Shown here: positions 33,668 to 42,343 of the stretch, one piece after another
Numbering within the stretch: the stretch's first letter is position 1
How the letters are laid out: every line of letters starts with the position of its first letter
Assembly (NCBI RefSeq): GCF_038246755.1
Contig: NZ_CP134706.1
Span: 3,286,001-3,350,000 of the forward strand
Length of the DNA: 64,000 nt
Source: Micromonospora sp. FIMYZ51
GTDB taxonomy: Bacteria > Actinomycetota > Actinomycetes > Mycobacteriales > Micromonosporaceae
Direction of reading: 5' to 3'
Program-made: the position numbers and the translations under genes
Notes under the pieces: generated by a model
What the model was told of the DNA's origin: nothing
The model's input: the letters and a program-made list of their open reading frames with translations, nothing else
Database searches by the model: none

Positions 33668-35419
33668 TCAGCGGTGCCAGGCGGACCAGAGGGCGGCGTA
33701 GCGGCCGTTTGCGGCGAGTAGCTGGTCCGGGGTGCCTAGTTCGACGATGCGCCCGTGCGACATCACGGCGATCCGGTCGCAGGTGTGCGCCTGGCTGAGC
33801 CGGTGCGCGACCACGACGGCCGTGCGCCCCTGGATCAGCGTGGCGGTGGCCTGTTCGAGCTGCCGGGCCCCCGCGCTGCCGGCCTCGGCACTCGCCTCGT
33901 CCAGCACGACGATCGGTGGGTCGAGCAGGGCGATCCGGGCCAGCGCCACCTGTTGCGCCTGACCGGCGGTGAGCGGATGCTCGCCGTCACCGACCCGGGT
34001 CCGCAGACCGTCGGGCAGCGCGGCGACCCAGTCGGCGGCGCCGACCAGCTTCAACGCGGCGTGCAGATCCTCGTCGGAGGCTTCGGGCGCGGCCAACCGG
34101 AGGTCGTCGGCGAGGGGCCCGGCGAAGACGTGGACCTCCTGGGTGACGACACCGACGGTCCGGCGCAGCTCGGCCGGATGCAGATCGCCGATCGGCCGGC
34201 CACCCAACCGCACCTCGCCGTCGGCGGCGGGGAAGACGCCACCGAGGATGGCCGCGAGGGTCGTCTTGCCGGCCCCGCTCGCACCGACGATCGCCAACGA
34301 CTCGCCCTCGGCGATCTCGATCGAGACGTCCTGCACGACAGGTGGGCCACCCGGATAGCGGTGCCAGACCGACGTGGCGGTGATGCCCGTCGGCCGCCAC
34401 GAGGAGACCGAGTGCGCCGGCCGCGCCGCCGGCACGTCGAGCCCGGCGATACCGACCAGCCGGGCCAGTGCCGCGCCGGCCGACTGGATGTCGTTGAACG
34501 AGATCAGCAACATGCCGAGCGGCCCGAAGAGCCGGTGGAAGAGCAGGGCGGCGGCGGTGACGTCGCCGACCGTGCTGTCGCCCGCGCGTACCAGCAGGAA
34601 ACCGGTGAGCAGCACCGCGGTGAGCCCGATCGCCTCCGCGTAGTTCATCGTGTTGGCGAACCAGAGGAAGCCGCGGACGGCCCGCAGCCGCGCCACGACG
34701 GCGTTGCGCGACGCCTGGTCGACCTGTCGGCTCTGGCGCTCCTGCATGCCGTACGCGTGCACCGTCCGAGCTCCGGTGAAGGTGGTCAACACGCTCTGCG
34801 TACGGACCGCTGCCGCCTGCCGCTCGGCGGCGTAGAGCCGCTTCGCCTGAGGCACGAAGCGGCGCAGACTCAGCACGTACACCGGGAAGACGACCAGGAA
34901 CGCGCCGGCGATGCGCCAGTCGAGCGACGCGAAACCGGCAAAGGTGATCACGACGGTGACCAGCGCGGTGAAGATTCCGGCCGCCAGCCGTACCGAGTCG
35001 GTCACCCGCTCCACGTCCTCGGTGACCCGGGAGGCGACGTCGCCCGCCCCGGCGCTCTCCAGCCGGGCCGCGTCCATCCGCAACGCCCGGTCGAGCACCT
35101 CCTCGCGGAGGTCGGCGCAGGCCCGCATGCCCCACTCGGTGACCAGCCAGTTGGCGGTACCGGTGAGCACCGCGGCGGCCAGTCCCGCACCCAGGATCCA
35201 GGCCGAGGTCAGCAGCAGCGATTCGACGGTGCCACCGGCCACCACCAGGTCGACCAGCCGACCGAGCAGGATCGGCACGACGACCGCCGCCACACTCGCC
35301 GCGGTCGCCGCCAGCACCGACGTCCAGGCGAGCACCGGGTAGCGCCGTAGGGCACGCCAGAAGGCGGCGAGCGTCACCCGGCCGCTCGCGACCGGCAGGA
35401 TTCTGCTGGTCGTGGTCAT
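33668..35419 (-). CDS. ABC transporter half with canonical Walker motifs
   Basis: The product has 583 residues: a six-span exporter-type membrane domain followed by a nucleotide-binding domain. Walker A is intact (GASGAGKTTLA), the Q-loop is VVTQEVHVFAG, and Walker B is intact (PPIVVLDEASAE). The signature is degenerate (HPLTAGQAQQVALAR instead of LSGGQ). It pairs with the upstream gene, which has the opposite defects, and overlaps it by ATGA. The pair resembles YbtPQ/IrtAB siderophore transporters, which fits the iron box upstream. Import or export of a siderophore is inferred, and drug export is the alternative. Confidence 0.85.
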   Translation of the reverse strand: MTTTSRILPVASGRVTLAAFWRALRRYPVLAWTSVLAATAASVAAVVVPILLGRLVDLVVAGGTVESLLLTSAWILGAGLAAAVLTGTANWLVTEWGMRACADLREEVLDRALRMDAARLESAGAGDVASRVTEDVERVTDSVRLAAGIFTALVTVVITFAGFASLDWRIAGAFLVVFPVYVLSLRRFVPQAKRLYAAERQAAAVRTQSVLTTFTGARTVHAYGMQERQSRQVDQASRNAVVARLRAVRGFLWFANTMNYAEAIGLTAVLLTGFLLVRAGDSTVGDVTAAALLFHRLFGPLGMLLISFNDIQSAGAALARLVGIAGLDVPAARPAHSVSSWRPTGITATSVWHRYPGGPPVVQDVSIEIAEGESLAIVGASGAGKTTLAAILGGVFPAADGEVRLGGRPIGDLHPAELRRTVGVVTQEVHVFAGPLADDLRLAAPEASDEDLHAALKLVGAADWVAALPDGLRTRVGDGEHPLTAGQAQQVALARIALLDPPIVVLDEASAEAGSAGARQLEQATATLIQGRTAVVVAHRLSQAHTCDRIAVMSHGRIVELGTPDQLLAANGRYAALWSAWHR

Positions 35420-37092
35420 CGCAGCACCACCTCCGCGTACGAGGAATCCGCGAGCAGTTCGCGATGGCGCCCGACGGCCGCCACCTTGCCGAGGCGGAGA
35501 AAGACGACCCGGTCGCAGCGGTCCAGCAGCGGTGCGCTGGTGGTGACCAGTACGGTCGCACGACCGTCGCCGGTCCGGTAGGCGCGTATCCCGTCGGCGA
35601 TGGCGTGCTCGGTGACCGCGTCGATCGCCGTGGTGGGATCGCGGAAGACGGTGACCGGCCGGTCGGCCAGCAGCGCGCGGGCCAGGGCGATGCGCTGGCG
35701 CTGGCCGCCGGAGAGGTTCAGTCCGTGGTCGACCAGGTCGCGATCCAACCCGGCGCCGTCGGTGCGCAGGTCCTCGCCGGCGGCTGCGGTCAGGCTGGCG
35801 TTCAGCGTGGCGTCGTCGCGCTCGTCGCCGGTCTGCAACACCTCGCGCAGGGTCGCCCCGAACAGGTCGACCGCGTGCGGCTCGACCAGCACGGTACGGC
35901 GCAACGAGGCAAGATCGAGCTCCCGCATCGGCGTACCGGCAAGGGTCACCTCGCCCCGGTCGGGCGACCGCGCGCCGGAGAGCAGGTCGGTGACGTCGTC
36001 GGCGGCGCCGGCCTCGCCGGTGACGATGCCGACCAGCTCACCCGGTGCCACGACGAGGTCGACGCCGGCCAGGTTCGGCGCGTGCACCGCGTCGAGGGCA
36101 AGCGTGCCCGGCTCGGCCGTCCGGTCCCCGGACAGGCCCTGTTCTGCCGCGCCGAGCACCTCGGCCACGCGGGCCGCGCTGGCGCGTGCCGTCGCCAGCC
36201 GGAAGACGCAGTCGGCGAGGTTGAGCACCGGATCGGTGATGAACGTGGCCAGCCCGACGATCGTGATGAGCTGCCCGACCGTGATCCGTCCCTCCAGGGC
36301 GAACCAGCCGGCCAGGGCGGCCACGGCGGTGACCAGCAGCCCGGTGGTGAAGGTGGACGCGCCGATGAACATGGCGCCGGCCTTGACGGTGCCCACGCCG
36401 GCGTCCAGGGAGGTGCGGCTGGCCGTACGGTAGCGGCGGGCGGCCTCGTCGGCGCCGCCGACGCCGCGCAGCGGTCGCAGCCCGCGCAGCAGGTCGGACG
36501 CCGTGGCGGCGGCCCGGCCGACGGCCTGCTGCTGCGCCGAGGTGCGGCGGCCCACGATCGGCCCGAGCGCGTTGAGCCCGAGCACCAGGATCGGTACACC
36601 CACCACCAGCCCGAGTCCGAGTGACCAGTCGATCCGCAGCAGCACGATCGTCGACACCGTCAGGCCGACGAGGGCGCTCACCCCCCGACTGCCCAGTTCG
36701 AGCAGTTCGGCGGTGGCGTGGGTGTCGGAGGTCGCGATCGAGAGCAACTCCCCGCTCTGGCGTCGGGTGCGGATCCCCCGGCCACCGACGACGCGCCGGA
36801 CCACCCGCATCCGCAACTGGTGTGACTCCTCCGCCACCGCCTTGGAAAGGAACCAGAAGCCCGACCGCCAGCCCATGGTGAGCGCGGTGAACAGCGCGAA
36901 GATGCCCAGCACGGACCAGGCCATCGCCGAGGTCGACCCGGTGCCGACGGCCTGGTCGATCACCAGGCCGATCGCCACCGGGACGAGCGCCTCGCAGACC
37001 TGGTGCAGGGACCAGAACAGGGCGCACAGGGCGGTGTCTCGGCGCTGGCGCCAGAACATCTGGCCGATCAGTCGCCCCGTGGGTTGCCTCAT
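35416..37092 (-). CDS. ABC transporter half with degenerate Walker motifs
   Basis: The product has 558 residues: an exporter-type membrane domain then a nucleotide-binding domain. The signature is canonical (LSGGQRQRIALARAL). Walker A has lost its Lys and Ser/Thr (VTGEAGAADDVT where GxxGxGKS/T is expected), and Walker B reads VTVFRDPTTAID, without the Asp-Glu pair. It should therefore lend its signature to the partner's Walker site and not bind ATP productively itself. GAGGCGGG precedes the ATG at 37092, and an iron box lies 22 bases further up. First gene of a two-gene operon. Confidence 0.85.
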   Translation of the reverse strand: MRQPTGRLIGQMFWRQRRDTALCALFWSLHQVCEALVPVAIGLVIDQAVGTGSTSAMAWSVLGIFALFTALTMGWRSGFWFLSKAVAEESHQLRMRVVRRVVGGRGIRTRRQSGELLSIATSDTHATAELLELGSRGVSALVGLTVSTIVLLRIDWSLGLGLVVGVPILVLGLNALGPIVGRRTSAQQQAVGRAAATASDLLRGLRPLRGVGGADEAARRYRTASRTSLDAGVGTVKAGAMFIGASTFTTGLLVTAVAALAGWFALEGRITVGQLITIVGLATFITDPVLNLADCVFRLATARASAARVAEVLGAAEQGLSGDRTAEPGTLALDAVHAPNLAGVDLVVAPGELVGIVTGEAGAADDVTDLLSGARSPDRGEVTLAGTPMRELDLASLRRTVLVEPHAVDLFGATLREVLQTGDERDDATLNASLTAAAGEDLRTDGAGLDRDLVDHGLNLSGGQRQRIALARALLADRPVTVFRDPTTAIDAVTEHAIADGIRAYRTGDGRATVLVTTSAPLLDRCDRVVFLRLGKVAAVGRHRELLADSSYAEVVLR

Positions 37093-37114
37093 TCGCCCGC
37101 CTCAAGCTCGATAG

Positions 37115-37133
37115 TTAGGGCAGGCTAACCTGT
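37115..37133 (-). promoter_or_regulatory. Iron box (IdeR/DmdR-type operator)
   Basis: TTAGGGCAGGCTAACCTGT matches the actinobacterial iron-box consensus TTAGGTTAGGCTAACCTAA at 15 of 19 positions, including the whole AGGCTAACCT half. It lies 23 bases before the ABC operon start. Iron-loaded IdeR/DmdR would repress from here. Confidence 0.7.
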
Positions 37134-37209
37134 CGTCCCCACTCGATGCCATCCGCCGGCGACCCGGTTGTGGCCGGCTGGGGGAGGGCGGACCGTCGCA
37201 GTGGCATGG

Positions 37210-38772
37210 TCAGTCACCGGCGGGCGGCATCGGCTGGTAGTCGAACCAGTCGAAGGCGGCGCTGCCCTCGGTGACGTAGAGGCCGAAGACCCGGCCGGTG
37301 AAGCCGGCGGCGACCTCGGTGGAGAGGTAACGGCCGTCGAGTTCGGCCAGGACGACCGACCCGTCCGCCGTCGCCACCTCGAAGCTGACCGTGTCGCAGG
37401 CGGCGGGGCGTACGCCGAAGGGTGCCCCGGGCGCGGTCACCTGGTCGGCGGCGGTCACCGTCGGCGGCAACAGGTGGTGGGTCCTGGTGGCGATGGTCAC
37501 GGTGACCGGTCCGGGCGGGACCGGCTGCTCGGCGAACACCTGGCGGAACGGTCCGACCCGGCCGACGACCCGTACGGTGCCCTCGGAGATCTCCAGGTCG
37601 TAGTGGTGTGCCTCATCGATGCGCAGGGTCAGCCCGGCCCGCCCGGCGCCGGGGTCGACGCGGACGCCGGCCCGGCAGTCGTGGTGCAGTTGCCGGCGGG
37701 CGACAATCGTCGCCCCGACCCGGTCGAGCGTGTCGCCGACGGCGTGCAGGGTGAGCCAGCCGGGCCGTTCGGTGAGCGACCAGCTTTCCGCCGGCCGGGC
37801 CCGCAGCGAGAGCCAGCCCGCTGCCAACGTCGGGTCGTCGAAGTCGTCGCGGTGGGCACCGGGATCGGGGGCGGTGGCGAGCGCGGGCGGGCTGCCGGCG
37901 GGGGCGGCCATCACCTCCTCGACCGGGTCGACCACCGGCCAACCGTCCACCCACCGCACCGGCACCAGGAAGGTCTCCCGGCCGAGCACGTGGTACGGCG
38001 GCCACTGGCCCTTGGCGCGGATGCCGAGCAGCACCAGCCACCAGCTTCCGTCGGCGGCCTGGACCAGGTCGGCGTGGCCGGTCGCCTGGATCGGCCGATC
38101 CGTGCTCCGGTGGGTGAGGAAGGGGTTGACCGGTGCCGGCGCGAACGGACCGCGGATGTCGCGGGAGCGGGCGATGGACACGGCGTGCCCGGTGTGCGTA
38201 CCGCCCTCGGAGACCAGCAGGTACCACCATCCGTCGATCCGGTACAGGTGCGGGGCCTCCGGGTACTGCCCGCCGGTGCCGGACCACATCGGCACCGGAC
38301 CTTCCAGGACCGTGCCGGCCAGCGGATCGATCCGGTACGACTCCACTCCGGAAACGGTGAGCCAGCAGTCTCCGTTGTCGTCCCAGACCAGCGACGGGTC
38401 GATGTGCGGCACGTCCAGGTAGATCGGGTCCGACCAGGGCCCGGCCGGGTCGGTGGCGGTGACCAGCAGGTGCCGGCCGATGTTGACGTTTGTGGTGATC
38501 ATGTAGAACCGGCCGTCGTGGTGGCGGATGGTCGGCGCGAAGATGCCGCCGGAGGCGTGCGTGCCCGGCGGTAGTTCCAGTTGGTTCGGGCGGTCCAGCA
38601 CGTTGCCGATCTGCCGCCAGTTGACCAGGTCACGGCTGTGGAAGATGGGTACGCCGGGGAAGTACTCGAAGCTGGAGCAGACCAGGTAGTAGTCCTCGCC
38701 CACCCGGCAGATGCTCGGATCGGGGTGAAAGCCCGGGATGACGGGATTGCGGTAGGTGGCGGCATCGGTCAT
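37210..38772 (-). CDS. GH43 glycoside hydrolase (beta-xylosidase/arabinofuranosidase type)
   Basis: The product has 520 residues with no signal peptide, so it is intracellular. The five-bladed propeller shows GH43 residues: Asp in NPVIPGFHPDPSICRV (base), Asp in VPHIDPSLVWDDNGDCWL (pKa modulator) and Glu in LLVSEGGTHTGH (acid). A C-terminal beta-sandwich (from about 330, ADGWLSLRARPAESWSL...) is typical of subfamilies with xylosidase or arabinofuranosidase activity. It would trim imported xylo- or arabino-oligosaccharides. The ATG at 38772 was chosen because the protein then starts two residues before the conserved block. It is divergent from the GH12 gene. Confidence 0.85.
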   Translation of the reverse strand: MTDAATYRNPVIPGFHPDPSICRVGEDYYLVCSSFEYFPGVPIFHSRDLVNWRQIGNVLDRPNQLELPPGTHASGGIFAPTIRHHDGRFYMITTNVNIGRHLLVTATDPAGPWSDPIYLDVPHIDPSLVWDDNGDCWLTVSGVESYRIDPLAGTVLEGPVPMWSGTGGQYPEAPHLYRIDGWWYLLVSEGGTHTGHAVSIARSRDIRGPFAPAPVNPFLTHRSTDRPIQATGHADLVQAADGSWWLVLLGIRAKGQWPPYHVLGRETFLVPVRWVDGWPVVDPVEEVMAAPAGSPPALATAPDPGAHRDDFDDPTLAAGWLSLRARPAESWSLTERPGWLTLHAVGDTLDRVGATIVARRQLHHDCRAGVRVDPGAGRAGLTLRIDEAHHYDLEISEGTVRVVGRVGPFRQVFAEQPVPPGPVTVTIATRTHHLLPPTVTAADQVTAPGAPFGVRPAACDTVSFEVATADGSVVLAELDGRYLSTEVAAGFTGRVFGLYVTEGSAAFDWFDYQPMPPAGD

Positions 38773-38934
38773 GGCTGTCGATGCTAGGGCCTGTGCCGAG
38801 CGGGTTCGTTGACTGCCGTCCCAGGGTTGTCGTACTTTCGCATTTACAGCTATCAATTAGGGGCCTGGCGTCGATGTGAGCGCGAACAAGTCCCGGTGCG
38901 TCGGTCGGCGGTCCCGCAACCGCAGGAGAGACCA

Positions 38935-40095
38935 ATGGCGAAACGTCATCGCCTCGCGCTACTGGCCGCCACGGCGGCCGTCACCGTCGTCACCGCCGCC
39001 GCCGGGGTGGCCGTCGCCCATGCCGCCGCGGTCGGGTGCGCCGTCCGGTACGCGGTCTCCGCTCAGTGGCAGGGCGGCTTCAACGCCGACGTGACCATCA
39101 CCAACCTCGGTGACCCGGTGTCGTCCTGGCGGCTCGTCTGGTCGTACGGTTCGGGTCAGCGGGTCACCCAGGCGTGGAACGCCACCGTGACCCAGAGCGG
39201 CACCCAGGTCACCGCGAGCAACGTGTCGTACAACGGCGCGATCGGCACCAACGGGACCGCGAGCTTCGGCTTCAGCGGCTCGTGGAGCGGCAGCAACCCG
39301 GTGCCCACCGCGTTCACGCTCAACGGCGTGACCTGCACCGGCGCCAGCAACCCTGACCCGACGCCCACGCCGACCCGCAGCACCCCACCGCCGATCGGTG
39401 ACTACCCACCCTCCGGTCGGCTCTGCAACAGCAGCGACCTGATCGACATCGGCAAGTACTGGATCCCCAACAACCAGTGGGGCTCGACCGGCGCCACGGG
39501 CAGCCAGTGCATCTGGACCCTCGGTGGCTCGGGGGACCAGATCCGGTGGGGGACCAGCTACACCTGGAGCGGCAGCGCCAGCAGCGTCAAGTCGTACGCG
39601 GCGGCGATCCTCGGCTGGCACTGGGGTTGGCGGCGTCCGAACACCGGCCTGCCGGTGCAGGTCTCGGCCAACCGCAACGTCAACACCAGCTGGCAGTTCA
39701 GCGTCACCGGCAGTGGCAACATGAACGTCGCGTACGACATGTGGTTCCACCCGATGGCAAACCCGGGCTCGGCGGACCAGCCCACCGACGAGCTGATGAT
39801 CTGGCTGTACCGTGCCAACGCCTCCCCGGCCGGCAGCCGGCAGGGCACCGTCACCATCGCCGGCACCAGCTGGGAGGTGTGGCGCGGCTACGTGGGCAGC
39901 TGGAACGTCTACTCGTACGTGCGGACCAGCAACACCACAAACGCGACGCTGAACATCCGCGACTTCGCCAACGATGTGGTCTCGCGGGGCTGGATGAGCA
40001 GCTCGAAGTACCTGACAAGTGTCCAGGCCGGGCCGGAGATCTTCACCGGCAGCGGCGAGGTGGTCACCGGGTCCTACTCGGTCACCGTCGGATGA
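38935..40095 (+). CDS. Secreted CBM2-GH12 endoglucanase
   Basis: The product has 386 residues. A signal peptide (LALLAATAAVTVVTAAAGVAVAHA) is followed by an N-terminal CBM2 (residues 34-135, CAVRYAVSAQWQGGF...WNATVTQSG...FGFSGSW). A PTPTPTR linker comes next, then a GH12 domain (residues 160-386) with nucleophile E286 (TDELMIWLY) and acid/base E368 (GPEIFTGSGEV). GH12 enzymes cleave internal beta-1,4-glucan bonds of cellulose or xyloglucan with retention. The ATG at 38935 follows CAGGAGAG. The module order is the reverse of the other CBM2 proteins here. Confidence 0.88.
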   Translation: MAKRHRLALLAATAAVTVVTAAAGVAVAHAAAVGCAVRYAVSAQWQGGFNADVTITNLGDPVSSWRLVWSYGSGQRVTQAWNATVTQSGTQVTASNVSYNGAIGTNGTASFGFSGSWSGSNPVPTAFTLNGVTCTGASNPDPTPTPTRSTPPPIGDYPPSGRLCNSSDLIDIGKYWIPNNQWGSTGATGSQCIWTLGGSGDQIRWGTSYTWSGSASSVKSYAAAILGWHWGWRRPNTGLPVQVSANRNVNTSWQFSVTGSGNMNVAYDMWFHPMANPGSADQPTDELMIWLYRANASPAGSRQGTVTIAGTSWEVWRGYVGSWNVYSYVRTSNTTNATLNIRDFANDVVSRGWMSSSKYLTSVQAGPEIFTGSGEVVTGSYSVTVG

Positions 40096-40180
40096 GGCTC
40101 CGCGCGGACATCGGATAGCGCGCCGGTGAGCGTCACCGATGACACCCGTGGAGATCTGGTCGTCTCGTCGACCGCCACGG

Positions 40181-40208
40181 CGGCCCCGTCCGGGATCGGA
40201 CGGGGCCG
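40181..40208. terminator. Hairpin terminator
   Basis: CGGCCCCGTCCG (40181-40192) pairs perfectly with CGGACGGGGCCG (40197-40208) around GGAT, between the convergent GH12 and lectin-bearing hydrolase genes. Confidence 0.75.
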
Positions 40209-40246
40209 CCGCAGCTGGTCGGCTGTTCATCGGCCGTGATCGGCGG

Positions 40247-42079
40247 TCACCGGCCCCACAGCCGCCAGGTCTGGTTGAGCGGGCTGCCCTGGCCCGCCGG
40301 ATTGCACGTCCACTGGTGGACCGGCGCGCGTGGCGCGGTGGAGATGGTGCTGACGTCCACGCACTTGTTGCTGTGTCGGGCGACGAGCTGGTAGTCGTGC
40401 GAGTCGTTGCCGGGGTAGGTCACCTTGCGCAGGGTGAACTGCTGGTTGAGGCCGCTGTGGCAGCTCCACTGGTGCACGGCGGCACCGTCGGCGGTGGAGA
40501 CGCCGCTGACGTCCAGGCACTTGCCGCTCTGCTGGTTCACCACGGTGAAGGTGTTCGCCACACCGGCCACCGGCCGGAAGTTCCACAGCTGCTGGTCGCC
40601 GCCCTCACAGTGGAACTGCTGCTGGACGTTGCCGTCCCCGGTGGCGAGGTCGGTGTTGTCCAGGCACTGCTGGGAGTGCTGGGCCACCGCCACCGACTGG
40701 AAGCCGCCGTCGGCGGGCGGCAGCAGGGTCAGGGTGTACGTGTCAGTCTGGTTGCTGTAGGGCAGCGTGACCGTGGCGTTGTTGCCGCTGACGGTGAGCA
40801 CGCTGTTCGACACGGTGATCGGGCCCTGGACCGCGCCGCCGTTGTTGTGGGGGATCCGCTGCACGAGCACGCGTACCTGGTTGTTCTGCACGATGCCGCT
40901 GGTGGTGTCCAGCCGTTGCAGGTTGACGGTGAGGTTGCCGGTGGTCCGGCCCGCGCCGATCAGGACCTTCGCCGTGCCGGACGTCCGGGTGGCGAACGCG
41001 TCGTACGACGGGCTCGGCGTGACCGAGACGATCTGCCCGGCCTGCGCGGCGTAGAAGCGGTAGACCCACCATTCGCCCTTGGGCTGGTGCTGCCCGGCCG
41101 AGTTGCGTACCAGTAGGTTGCCGAGGTCGTTGTGCAGGTTCCCGGCGCTGGCCCAGTTGGCCCGTAGCCCGTCGGCACGGGCGCGTTCCAGCCGCGAGAT
41201 GTACCACGCGCCGTCGCCGGGATTCTGCTCGTCGGGCGCGGCGTACTCGTTGATCTGGTACGGGCGGGGGTGCGGGATGCCGCGCGGGTCGAGGGTGGCG
41301 TTGGCGGCGGCGACGTTGGCCACCGGGTCGCCGGGCAGCGAGTGCCAGCTGACGATGTCCGGCACGGTGTTTGTGGAACGGACGAAGTCCAGGTACTGGT
41401 TCCAGAAGGTGTGGTTTGTCGACGGCACGCAGGCGCAGCTCGGCCCGACGATCAGCTGGTTGGGGAACTCGGCCCGGAGGCGCTGGTAGGTGCGCCGCCA
41501 CAGCTCGAGGTACTGGGCGATCGGGCGGTTCCAGAACAGGGTGATGTTTGGTTCGTTCCAGATGTCCCACTGCACGGTCAGCCCGGCCGCGCGGACGTCG
41601 TTGATCACCCGGTTGAGGAAGTTGTCGTAGTCGGTCCAGTTGCCGTTGTCGCCGGGAAAGCGGGAGATCGCGGCACCGTCGGCGCCCCACAGGTCGTGCG
41701 GCAGCAGGATGAACTCGCCACCGAGCGCGGCGGTGCGTCGCGCCTGGGCCAGCGTGGAGTTCCATCGGCGTTCGTAGTTTCCGCCGACCCAACCGCTGCC
41801 GGGCAACTGCGCGCCACCGGCGCGCATGTACCGGAACTTGACGTCGCGGTAGAAGTGGTCAGGCGGCCCGGCGGCGTTCTCGGTCATGCCGTAGATCCAG
41901 CCGGCCGCCCGGTACGTAGGCGTGCCACTGGTCACCGAGAAGTTCACACTTATCGACTCGTCGGCGGCGCGGGCCGGTGCGGCGACAATGCCGACCGTGG
42001 TCACCGCCAGGGCGCCGACCGTGAGTCGGGCGACGAGGCGGCGAACGGCTCCTGGTCTGCTCGGGCGGGGCAGCTTCAC
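40247..42079 (-). CDS. Secreted clan-A glycoside hydrolase (GH39-like) with ricin-type lectin domain
   Basis: The product has 610 residues. A signal peptide (LTVGALAVTTVGIVAAPARA) precedes a (beta/alpha)8 barrel. The barrel has acid/base E176 (QWDIWNEPNI) and probable nucleophile E278 (YQINEYAAPDEQ), the retaining clan-A pattern, closest in style to GH39; the family is not certain. A beta-sandwich follows. The C-terminus is a ricin-type beta-trefoil/CBM13 with three repeats (SQQCLDNTDLATGDGN, SGKCLDVSGVSTADGA, SNKCVDVSTISTAPRA) and QxW motifs. The GTG at 42079 follows GAAGGAG. A LacI-type operator overlaps its start region, and the same operator controls the divergent GH37/63-like gene. Confidence 0.8.
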   Translation of the reverse strand: MKLPRPSRPGAVRRLVARLTVGALAVTTVGIVAAPARAADESISVNFSVTSGTPTYRAAGWIYGMTENAAGPPDHFYRDVKFRYMRAGGAQLPGSGWVGGNYERRWNSTLAQARRTAALGGEFILLPHDLWGADGAAISRFPGDNGNWTDYDNFLNRVINDVRAAGLTVQWDIWNEPNITLFWNRPIAQYLELWRRTYQRLRAEFPNQLIVGPSCACVPSTNHTFWNQYLDFVRSTNTVPDIVSWHSLPGDPVANVAAANATLDPRGIPHPRPYQINEYAAPDEQNPGDGAWYISRLERARADGLRANWASAGNLHNDLGNLLVRNSAGQHQPKGEWWVYRFYAAQAGQIVSVTPSPSYDAFATRTSGTAKVLIGAGRTTGNLTVNLQRLDTTSGIVQNNQVRVLVQRIPHNNGGAVQGPITVSNSVLTVSGNNATVTLPYSNQTDTYTLTLLPPADGGFQSVAVAQHSQQCLDNTDLATGDGNVQQQFHCEGGDQQLWNFRPVAGVANTFTVVNQQSGKCLDVSGVSTADGAAVHQWSCHSGLNQQFTLRKVTYPGNDSHDYQLVARHSNKCVDVSTISTAPRAPVHQWTCNPAGQGSPLNQTWRLWGR

Positions 42080-42129
42080 GGGGACTCCTTCGGGACGGGA
42101 GCGCGCTGCTGGCGGGTGCAGGTGCGTGT

Positions 42130-42176
42130 CGAACCGATTCGCTGGGAGCGTAGGAGTTCGCAGTGATAGATGTCAA
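42130..42176 (-). promoter_or_regulatory. Promoter and LacI-type operator of the lectin-bearing hydrolase gene
   Basis: Reading leftward, -35 TTGACA (42176-42171) and -10 TACGCT (42152-42147) are 18 bases apart. The palindromic CGAATCGGTTCG (42141-42130) lies at the expected transcription start. Confidence 0.6.
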
Positions 42177-42237
42177 CGTCATGTCGACGCGGTCAAGCAC
42201 GAGTTTCTCACCTGCTCCACAGTGGCCGCCGACGCTC

Positions 42238-42295
42238 TTGACCGGGTCGTCGGGCGGGCCTATCGTCGGCCGAACCGATTCGGCGAATCGGTTCG
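42238..42295 (+). promoter_or_regulatory. Promoter and double LacI-type operator of the intracellular glycosidase gene
   Basis: TTGACC (42238-42243) and TATCGT (42261-42266) are 17 bases apart. Immediately downstream, CGAACCGATTCG (42271-42282) and its exact inverse CGAATCGGTTCG (42284-42295) flank one G. A repressor bound there would block the transcription start. Confidence 0.7.
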
Positions 42296-42343
42296 AAGGA
42301 GGGTGCCACCCGCCCGCCGTACCAGGAAAGGCAGCCCGCGCCC

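Noticed and set aside
33668..37092. Drug-resistance exporter as the main call for the ABC pair
   Set aside because: The iron box directly before the operon makes siderophore transport more likely, although drug export cannot be excluded.
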